The notes beneath the pieces are model-generated. The model saw only the letters and a list, made by a program, of their open reading frames with translations, was not told where the DNA came from and made no database searches. Both the position numbers and the translations under genes were made by a program. A stretch of 64,000 nucleotides of DNA, taken from positions 247,737-311,736 of the forward strand of contig NZ_CP021084.1 in assembly GCF_003444775.1 (NCBI RefSeq), in the 5' to 3' direction. Positions 58,090-64,000 of the stretch are shown here, piece after piece; positions within the stretch are counted from its first letter, which is position 1, and each line of letters starts with the position of its first letter. The DNA is from Deinococcus ficus. Lineage in GTDB: Bacteria; Deinococcota; Deinococci; Deinococcales; Deinococcaceae.

Positions 58090-61000
58090 TCAATCCGCGG
58101 CCTGCGGAAGCGCTGGGCGCAGGGGCAGTTCACTGAGCCGCTGCACCTTGACCGTCACGGCCCGCCCAGTGCGGGTGACCTGACCCTGCACGATCAGGGC
58201 CCGGGCGTCCCTCAGGAGCACGCGGTTCGCTTCCCAGAGGTCCGGGCTGATGATCGCCTGCACCCGCGCGGTGGCGTCCTCCAGCACGTAGAACGCGAAG
58301 CCCTTCGCGGTCGGCGGCCGTTGCCGGGCCACGATCACCCCAGCCGCCCAGACCGTCTCGCCATGCCGGAGGCCCGCCAACGCCTGACACCCGAGGTCCC
58401 GCAACCGGGCCCGGTGGGCGTCCAGCAGGTGCGCGCCGGACTCGCTGAGGCCCTTGGTCTCCAGGTCCAGATTCAGCTGTTCGGGCTCGGACATCTCGGA
58501 CAGTTCAGGGACATCGGTGGAAACGTGAAGCAGGCCCCGCGTTCCCGGCTTCCGGGTATTGGCGACCGTATGCAGCACGTAGTACGCCTCCCGACGGTTC
58601 TTCTGCGCGTCGATGCGGTCGAACGCCCCAGCCTTCACCAGCGTCTCCAGTCGGTCCTTGGGCAGGTCCACCCGGTCGTAGAAGTCTTCAACACTTCTGA
58701 ACTTCCCGCCCACCAGGCGTTCCTGCACGATCATTCGGGCGGCGTCCTCACTGATGCCGTCCACGGTCACCAGGGACGCGCGAATACTGCGCAGATTCTC
58801 GGCCCGCCAGGCCAGGCCGCTGCGGTTGATGTCCACCGGGGCGAGCTGCACTTTGCGCCGACGACACTCCTGAGCGATTGTCCCCGCCGGCCACATCCCC
58901 GGGGCCTCCGTGAGCACACCCGCGAAGAAGGCGGCCGGGTGGTAGTGACGCATGTACGCACTGGCGTAGCTGTGCTGCGCGAACGCGTGCGCGTGGCTCT
59001 CCGCGAACCCGTACCCCCGGAACGCCGCGCACATGCCGAAGATCTCCTCGGCTTCCTCGGGGAACGCGCCCACCGTCTGCGCCGCCCCAAGCACGAATTC
59101 CGCCTTGAGTTGCTGCAACTCGGCTTCGTCTTCGACCTTGCTGAGCCGGCTGCGGAACCGGTCCGCTCTCGGCCAGTCGTACCCGGCGAACTGCACCGCG
59201 ATGCGCAGAATCTGCTCCTGGAACATCAACGTGCCGTGGGTGGCCCGGAGGATGCTGCGAATGGGTTCCATCTGCTCGGGGACGGGTTCCTCCCCTCTGG
59301 CACGCCGGACGTACGGGTGCACAGTCCCGCTCTGAATCGGTCCCGGGCGGACCAGGGCAATCTGGTGCGCCAGCTGTTCCATGGTCTTCGGCTGGAGGCG
59401 GGCGGTCATCTGCACCTGGGCGGGGCTCTCGATCTGGAAGAGCCCCATGGTGTCCCCACTGCTGATCTCCGCCCACACCCGTGGGTCGTCGGGCAGGTCC
59501 CCGTACGGCATCCACTGACCGGTCAGACGCAGCACCTCCTCCCGTGCCCGTTCGAGGGCGGCGAGCATGCGCAGGCCGAGCAGGTCGAGCTTGATCAGCC
59601 CCAATCTCTCCACATCATCCTTGTCGAAGGTCAGCATCCGGATGCCCCCGGAGCTCCGCATCAGGGGGGAATAACGCGTCAGGGACGCGCTGCTGAGCAC
59701 CACGCCGCCACTGTGTGGGGCAAGATGCCGAGTAAATCGGGCTTCGACCCGTTCCAGCAGTTTCAAGAGGGCTTCTTTGATCGGCGCATCCCCCAGCACC
59801 TCGCAGAAAATCGAGTCCGCTTCCCTAACCCGGTGCGGCCGGTGGTGGCGGAAATCCCGCCCCAGAGCGCGACTCAGCCGGTCCCGCAACTCTGGAGGCA
59901 GCCCCAGGGCCCGTCCCAGGTCCTGCACCGCGCTTGGTAGCCGGTACGTGATCCGGTTGGCCACCATGGCCTCCCCGGCGCCGGTCATGCCCCAGCGTTC
60001 CTCCACCCACCTGAGCACCTGGTCGCGCCGGGAACTCGCGATGTCGAAGTCCACATCGGGCATGCTGGTCCGGCCCGTGTGCAGGAAGCGCTCGAACAGC
60101 AGGTTGTGTTTGAGGGGATCAGTCAGGGTGATGCCGAGCACGTAGCAGAGCACCGACCCAGCCGCGCTGCCTCGCCCGGCCGCGAGGATGCCGTGTGCCT
60201 TGCAGTAGTCCGCCACTTCCGCGGCCGTGAGGAAGAAGCCGGCCATGTCGAGTTCCGCGACTGTCGCCAGTTCGGACTGGAGGCGTTCAGTGGCCTGAGA
60301 CAGAGACACGTCACCCTCACGTGAGCCCTTCAGTGCCTCGGTGACACACTCGTTGTATTTCTCGGCGGCCGCCGCCAGAGCACGCTCTTCGAGGGCCGCT
60401 TGAGGGGTCATCCCAGGGGGCAGGGTTGGTTCCGGGCTGTGCAGCCGTTCCGGGAGCAGGTCCCAACGACACACCTGAGCGATTCGGGCGGCATTCAGCG
60501 TCCCATCCGGGAACGGCAGCAGCTGTCCCCAGTGTTCCGGCGTCTCGATGCTCAGCGCGTCGTTCCGTGGCCGTTCCGGGTGCGGCGTCTGGACGTCGAT
60601 GCCCAGCCGCGCGCATGTCAGGGCGTCCAGCAGCGGGTAGTCCTCCCGGTCGGCCATCCGGATCTCCGGGGCAGCCACGACCGGCAGTTCCAGGTCCCTG
60701 GCCAGGCCGCGCAGGTACTCCAGCCGCCGGCGTTCGTTCGGCGCTTCCCCGTGGTACAGCTGCACGTACAGGCCCATCGGGAAGATGCCCTTGAGAGCGG
60801 TGAGGTGCCGGGCGGCCAGCGCGAGCTCCTTGCGCTCTCCAAGCAACGTGGGGAAACCGCCGCGGCCGCCGGTCAGGCAGACGAGGTGCTCCTGGCCCCT
60901 GAGCTCCTCGATCACTGCCCAGGGCAACCCGGCGTTGTGCTGGAGGTTGATCAGCGTCACCAATTCGCACAGTGTTTCGTACCCCTCCCGCGACGTCGCG

Positions 61001-61272
61001 AGCAGAATCATGGGGAACGTTTCACTGGGTTGGCGGCCGACCGCGGGGAAGATCACCGGAAGGGTCACCCCGACAACGGCTGAAATACCCAACTCGCTTG
61101 CGACGTCGTGGAGTTCCACAGCACCGGCGAGGCTGCACCAGTCCGCCAGGCCCACTGCGGTGAATCCGGCCGCGGCCGCGCGCTGCACGAGGCGCCGGGG
61201 GCTCACGGTGCTGCGTCCCTCGCTGAAGTAGCTCTGGCAGCCGATCAGGACGTCCAGTCGGGGCGGGTCCAT
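58090..61272 (-). CDS. dnaE2: DnaE2 (ImuC), error-prone DNA polymerase III alpha subunit
   Basis: C-family polymerase of the ImuB/DnaE2 mutasome, used in translesion synthesis and damage-induced mutagenesis. The 1060-residue protein has an N-terminal PHP-like domain in which the metal histidines are missing (IGCQSYFSEG, LADWCSL), so no proofreading is expected. It keeps the GRGSAAGS motif, the catalytic aspartates in SMPDVDFDI (about 406-410), a later KLDLLGL, the C-terminal helix-hairpin-helix and an OB domain (VWAAGVIVARQRPP). ATG 61272 follows the DUF6504 stop after two bases (TGAGCATG), so it is translated from the lexA-imuY operon. Confidence 0.93.
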   Translation of the reverse strand: MDPPRLDVLIGCQSYFSEGRSTVSPRRLVQRAAAAGFTAVGLADWCSLAGAVELHDVASELGISAVVGVTLPVIFPAVGRQPSETFPMILLATSREGYETLCELVTLINLQHNAGLPWAVIEELRGQEHLVCLTGGRGGFPTLLGERKELALAARHLTALKGIFPMGLYVQLYHGEAPNERRRLEYLRGLARDLELPVVAAPEIRMADREDYPLLDALTCARLGIDVQTPHPERPRNDALSIETPEHWGQLLPFPDGTLNAARIAQVCRWDLLPERLHSPEPTLPPGMTPQAALEERALAAAAEKYNECVTEALKGSREGDVSLSQATERLQSELATVAELDMAGFFLTAAEVADYCKAHGILAAGRGSAAGSVLCYVLGITLTDPLKHNLLFERFLHTGRTSMPDVDFDIASSRRDQVLRWVEERWGMTGAGEAMVANRITYRLPSAVQDLGRALGLPPELRDRLSRALGRDFRHHRPHRVREADSIFCEVLGDAPIKEALLKLLERVEARFTRHLAPHSGGVVLSSASLTRYSPLMRSSGGIRMLTFDKDDVERLGLIKLDLLGLRMLAALERAREEVLRLTGQWMPYGDLPDDPRVWAEISSGDTMGLFQIESPAQVQMTARLQPKTMEQLAHQIALVRPGPIQSGTVHPYVRRARGEEPVPEQMEPIRSILRATHGTLMFQEQILRIAVQFAGYDWPRADRFRSRLSKVEDEAELQQLKAEFVLGAAQTVGAFPEEAEEIFGMCAAFRGYGFAESHAHAFAQHSYASAYMRHYHPAAFFAGVLTEAPGMWPAGTIAQECRRRKVQLAPVDINRSGLAWRAENLRSIRASLVTVDGISEDAARMIVQERLVGGKFRSVEDFYDRVDLPKDRLETLVKAGAFDRIDAQKNRREAYYVLHTVANTRKPGTRGLLHVSTDVPELSEMSEPEQLNLDLETKGLSESGAHLLDAHRARLRDLGCQALAGLRHGETVWAAGVIVARQRPPTAKGFAFYVLEDATARVQAIISPDLWEANRVLLRDARALIVQGQVTRTGRAVTVKVQRLSELPLRPALPQAAD

Positions 61273-61274
61273 GC

Positions 61275-61520
61275 TCAGTCCTGCAGTCTCGCCAGCCACC
61301 AGGTCCCCCCGCTGACCGCCTCATGGTGCAGCTCGGCGACGAGGGGACCGGCCTGCACGAGGTAGCAGTCGCGGATCTCCTCACCCTGCCACCAGCGACC
61401 CCCGGCCCGCCAGCGGTCGAGGACGACCTGCACGGGGTAGGCGCGGCCTTCCCAGTACAGCTGCCGGGGGGACCCGTCGGCGCGGATTTCCACGGTCACT
61501 TCGCGCTGGTAGGCCTTCAT
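61275..61520 (-). CDS. DUF6504 small protein of the mutasome operon
   Basis: Eighty-one residues matching DUF6504, a small domain found between imuB-type and dnaE2 genes: DGSPRQLYWEGRAYPVQVVLDRW, WWQGEEIRDCYLV and a final TWWLARLQD. Its start overlaps the imuY stop (ATGA) and its stop is two bases before the dnaE2 start, so the three are tightly coupled. Probably an accessory factor linking ImuY and DnaE2; its biochemical role is not established. Confidence 0.75.
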   Translation of the reverse strand: MKAYQREVTVEIRADGSPRQLYWEGRAYPVQVVLDRWRAGGRWWQGEEIRDCYLVQAGPLVAELHHEAVSGGTWWLARLQD

Positions 61521-62767
61521 GCGTCGGCCTCCCGGGCGGTCTGCTCGAAGAAGGCCAGCATGCGCTCGGCGGCCGCTTCACGGCGCTTCATCGGCGTCAG
61601 AGGAGCAGAACGGGTGGGGGTCATGGCCGTGACGCGGACGTCTCCGGTGAGCCAGTCCACCCACTGGTACTGCTGATCCGTGGCGTACGCCCAGGGGTCC
61701 AGCCAACGGACACGGACCAGTGCGTCCGGGAAGCGGTCCAGAACGTCTTTGGTCACCTCCAGTTCGGCGATGCCCGCCCACAGGCCGACCATCCGGGCGG
61801 GTTGCTGCAGGCCACTGAACTGCACGGACAATCGGTCGATCCCCAGCGGCAGCGCCTGGGTGTCCTCCAGGGCCAGCAGGGCAATCCGGCGCAGGGCCTT
61901 GCTGTCCAGCGGCCACTTGAGCTTTCTCGTGGCGGTGAGGCAGCCGCCGATCGTGTCCGCGTGAAGGGTCAGGTACGCCGCAGTCCGGCCGCGCAGGGTC
62001 TCGACGACACTGGGGAGCAGATCCTGCAGGGCGGCCTCCGTCTCAGCCGGCTCCAGGAGGGGCTGATCGAAAGCGAGGCCGGCCTCGATGATCTGGCCGG
62101 GCGTGTATCTCGGCAGTGCCGTGGTCCGTTCCCCTTTGAGGAACCGATTCACGCGCTTCCCGACGTCAACGCCGAGGAAGGCTTCTCGTTGCGCGGCACT
62201 CCAATTCCACAAGTCCGCAATACCTCGCACGCCCAGGAATCGCAGGCGCTCGGCGTAAACCGGCGTCAGGCCGGCCACGCTCAGGCCTTCAATGGGGGTG
62301 AGCTGCAAGAAGGCCTTCTCGGCCGGACCAGCCTGGATCTCCCGGATCTCGCCCGGCTTGGCCCGGAGCGAAGCAAGGTACGCGAGTTCCATGCTGTCTG
62401 CGAGCCCGACCGGAGCGTGCAGGGCCGCGGCGAGTTCACGCGCGGTCTGCGCGCTCACCTTCAGGTACGCCAGGCCGGGGGACTTGCCTTCGATGCGGTC
62501 GCTGTATCTCGCGTACAGGTCTTCCAGGAGTTCGTTCCAGGTCGCCTGCTGTACGGGGGCGGCGATGACTTCCGCGTGGAGTTCGGGGACCCGGCTGATC
62601 GCGGCCAGATCCCGCATGTTCGTCTGTACCCCTCCGCTTACGGCGTCCGGGCTGGCATGCAGGACCTTCCTCAGTCTTCCCTCGCCCAGCACGGCCACCG
62701 GCACGCCCGGGTGCTGCCGTTGGAGCAGCACGAGTGGCCAGGGGGTGAGGTTCAGGCAGGCGATCAT
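61517..62767 (-). CDS. imuY: ImuY/ImuB-like Y-family polymerase homologue without catalytic residues
   Basis: A 416-residue Y-family protein. The opening MIACLNLTPWPLVLLQRQHP has Asn where active enzymes have the metal-binding Asp, and the YxxSIDE box is missing (GLAYLKVSAQ), so no polymerase activity is expected. It retains the helix-hairpin-helix region (LRFLGVRGIADLWNWSAAQREAFLG), the little-finger part and a long C-terminus, as in ImuB proteins that tether DnaE2 to the clamp. A homologous lexA-imuY-dnaE2 operon is reported in D. deserti to cause damage-induced mutagenesis. Start ATG 62767 is two bases after the lexA stop. Confidence 0.88.
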   Translation of the reverse strand: MIACLNLTPWPLVLLQRQHPGVPVAVLGEGRLRKVLHASPDAVSGGVQTNMRDLAAISRVPELHAEVIAAPVQQATWNELLEDLYARYSDRIEGKSPGLAYLKVSAQTARELAAALHAPVGLADSMELAYLASLRAKPGEIREIQAGPAEKAFLQLTPIEGLSVAGLTPVYAERLRFLGVRGIADLWNWSAAQREAFLGVDVGKRVNRFLKGERTTALPRYTPGQIIEAGLAFDQPLLEPAETEAALQDLLPSVVETLRGRTAAYLTLHADTIGGCLTATRKLKWPLDSKALRRIALLALEDTQALPLGIDRLSVQFSGLQQPARMVGLWAGIAELEVTKDVLDRFPDALVRVRWLDPWAYATDQQYQWVDWLTGDVRVTAMTPTRSAPLTPMKRREAAAERMLAFFEQTAREADA

Positions 62768-62769
62768 GC

Positions 62770-63390
62770 TCAGCCTCGGCCCCGGGTGGGGACCATGCCG
62801 ACGCGGCCGATCATCTTGCCCTGAATGGTGACCTGCTCCGCCGGGAAGCTCATGCGGGGGTGGTCAGGATTCTCGCTGATCAGGATGATCACGTCGTGGA
62901 AGTGCAGCACGCGTTTGAGCGTCGCCGTGTTCTCGCCTGGGATCAGGACCACGGCGACCTCCCCGTCCTGCACGGTGCTGGCAGGGCGGACGAGGACCCA
63001 GTCGCCGTTCATGACGCCGATGCCGGTCATGCTGTCCCCCCGGACCTCGAGGAGGAAGTCTCCGTCGCGGACGCCCAGGAGGGCGTCAAGACTGGGGGTG
63101 GTCTGGTCGGGGGCTTGTTCGGCGAGGATGGGGCGGCCGGCGGCGATCTGGCCATAGATGGGAATGCCGATCTGCAGGATCTGGCGGGCGCGGTCGGTGA
63201 GGGTCAGGGGCGCGTAGCGGCCGGCGGACTCTTCGAGGTAACCGAGGGTGCGCAGGGCGGTGACGTGGTTGGAGATGGCGGCTTTACTGACGCGGGCTTT
63301 TTCGGCGACGCGGGTGGTGGTGGCGTCCTTGCCGAGGCTGAGGATCAGGCTCAGCAGCCGGGTACGGGTGGGGGTGAGTTCTGGCGGCAT
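62770..63390 (-). CDS. lexA: LexA-type repressor, S24 autopeptidase
   Basis: Transcriptional repressor of damage-inducible genes, inactivated by RecA-stimulated self-cleavage. 206 residues: a winged-helix N-terminus (TTRVAEKARVSKAAISNHVTALRTLGYL) unlike E. coli LexA but usual for Deinococcus, then the S24 domain with Ala-Gly cleavage bond 84-85 (YGQIAAGRP), catalytic Ser120 (RGDSMTGIG) and Lys159 (TATLKRVL). CAGGAG lies before ATG 63390. It is the first gene of the lexA-imuY-DUF6504-dnaE2 operon, so it likely represses itself and the mutasome. Confidence 0.9.
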   Translation of the reverse strand: MPPELTPTRTRLLSLILSLGKDATTTRVAEKARVSKAAISNHVTALRTLGYLEESAGRYAPLTLTDRARQILQIGIPIYGQIAAGRPILAEQAPDQTTPSLDALLGVRDGDFLLEVRGDSMTGIGVMNGDWVLVRPASTVQDGEVAVVLIPGENTATLKRVLHFHDVIILISENPDHPRMSFPAEQVTIQGKMIGRVGMVPTRGRG

Positions 63391-63475
63391 GGGCGACTCC
63401 TGGGGGTGGGGAGGAGCCCCGGCGGAGGGAGGACGCGGAGGAAGGTGACCGGGGTGACCTTAGGTTGCGCCGGGG

Positions 63476-63493
63476 GGTTAACTCGTGTCAACC
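63476..63493. promoter_or_regulatory. Candidate operator palindrome upstream of lexA
   Basis: GGTTAAC-TCGT-GTCAACC is a 7-bp inverted repeat with one mismatch in the 120-bp gap between lexA (minus) and the divergent 63515 gene. A TTGACA -35-like hexamer on the minus strand (63486-63491) overlaps its right arm. A plausible LexA site, not shown. Confidence 0.5.
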
Positions 63494-63514
63494 TGTTCAT
63501 GAGGTGAAATCTTG

Positions 63515-63859
63515 ATGATTGAATCCGCTCAGGACGTAAACGACACTCCGACCCCCGCCTTCACCCGGCAGATCGAGATCCGCCTGGCGCAGCCCGCCCC
63601 CCGCGTGCGCTACGAAAAAGGCAAGCCGGTCAAGGAACCGACCCCTGACATGGACCGCGTCATCCGCGCCATCGAGGACGACATTACGGCCGCCGTGCAG
63701 GCCGTGTACGGGGCTGAGACCGAGGTGATGCTCACCGCGGCCAAAGCGGCCGACATCCGCCTCACCGGCACCTTCCAGGAGAAACCCGGCGTCATCCGCG
63801 AACGGGTCGGGGAAATCCTCGCGGGGACCTTCGACAACCTCGACCTCGGCAGCGAGTAG
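63515..63859 (+). CDS. Hypothetical protein, 114 aa, divergent from lexA
   Basis: A soluble protein that starts with a disordered segment and then alternates strand and helix (QIEIRLAQPAPRVRY, MDRVIRAIEDDITAAVQAVYGAETEVMLTAAKAADIRLTG). No family recognised. GAGGTGA lies eight bases before ATG 63515. Sharing a promoter region with the mutasome operon suggests damage-linked control, which is inference. Confidence 0.6.
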   Translation: MIESAQDVNDTPTPAFTRQIEIRLAQPAPRVRYEKGKPVKEPTPDMDRVIRAIEDDITAAVQAVYGAETEVMLTAAKAADIRLTGTFQEKPGVIRERVGEILAGTFDNLDLGSE

Positions 63860-64000
63860 GATTCCTCCCCCGCGCCGGGCCAGGAGGCGGTTCCGCCTGT
63901 CAACCCCGGGACGCGCTTTCCATTGCAGGGGCGCGCCCTTCGGACGGGCCCGCACTCAGGCCAATGACTCTCACCTCCGCAGGAGGTCAGCCGGGCCGGC
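63860..64000. other. Right-edge sequence without a visible gene
   Basis: The last 140 bases show no start or frame that I can support; a gene may begin beyond the window. Confidence 0.4.

Noticed and set aside
58030..59940. 636-codon plus-strand frame inside dnaE2
   Set aside because: Antisense of a well-supported polymerase gene.

Overview
The window looks like part of a Deinococcus genome, most likely an accessory replicon (megaplasmid or second chromosome). The DNA is strongly GC-rich with GC-biased third positions. It encodes a DdrO-type radiation/desiccation-response repressor whose IrrE cleavage region is conserved, a lexA-imuY-dnaE2 mutasome operon of the kind reported in Deinococcus deserti, and many genes with a TANNNT -10 box only 5-8 nt before the start codon, the arrangement of leaderless mRNAs known to be abundant in Deinococcus. 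The replicon assignment is an inference from content: second-copy-style housekeeping genes (ligA, lepB), a tRNA array, an integrase relative, IS elements and a high share of unrecognised small proteins.

Layout. 1-5.6 kb: small hypotheticals, a DUF2834 membrane protein, a tyrosine-recombinase-like protein with lost catalytic residues, signal peptidase I and a secreted protein. 5.7-10.2 kb: two adjacent cyclic-di-GMP proteins, TPR-GGDEF and TPR-GGDEF-EAL. 10.3-13.1 kb: a subtilase, a free-standing I9/propeptide-like protein, a protein resembling the trypsin-co-occurring domain trypco2, and an unknown. 13.2-16.8 kb: unknowns around an HNH protein. 16.9-23.3 kb: NAD-dependent DNA ligase, a PP-loop (PAPS-reductase-like) protein, a Ser-rich surface protein and an MFS transporter. 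23.3-28.7 kb: a SEFIR/TIR-like protein, a secreted protein, a VWA protein and ddrO. 28.8-30.6 kb: a patchwork with an 18-bp inverted-repeat-bounded gene and an IS5-like fragment that truncates a secreted-protein gene. 30.8-41.4 kb: membrane and secreted proteins, a GHKL ATPase fused to an HEYTH zincin, a DUF4388 protein, a HEPN-like membrane protein and a BMP-family solute-binding protein. 41.5-46.9 kb: unknowns, one apparently using an ATC or ACG start, one a degenerate ADP-ribosylglycohydrolase relative, and an AT-rich secreted protein. 47-52.5 kb: a NAGPA-domain lipoprotein, an adenine methyltransferase and a class I methyltransferase. 52.6-57.9 kb: a dead E2-acyltransferase-like protein with an E3-binding domain, a full IS630 element, a papain/transglutaminase-like protein and five tRNAs (Cys, Glu, Asp, His, Pro). 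58-63.9 kb: the lexA-imuY-DUF6504-dnaE2 operon with a divergent small gene across a palindromic promoter region.

How the genes fit together. Two DNA-damage circuits are visible: DdrO (relieved by IrrE cleavage) and LexA (relieved by RecA-stimulated self-cleavage), the latter controlling an error-prone mutasome in which ImuY is a catalytically dead Y-family scaffold and DnaE2 the polymerase. The most promising undescribed material is a set of repurposed folds: the GHKL-zincin fusion, the E2-like pseudoenzyme, the subtilase/I9/trypco2-like cluster and the inverted-repeat cassette. No CRISPR array, rRNA gene or replication origin was seen.
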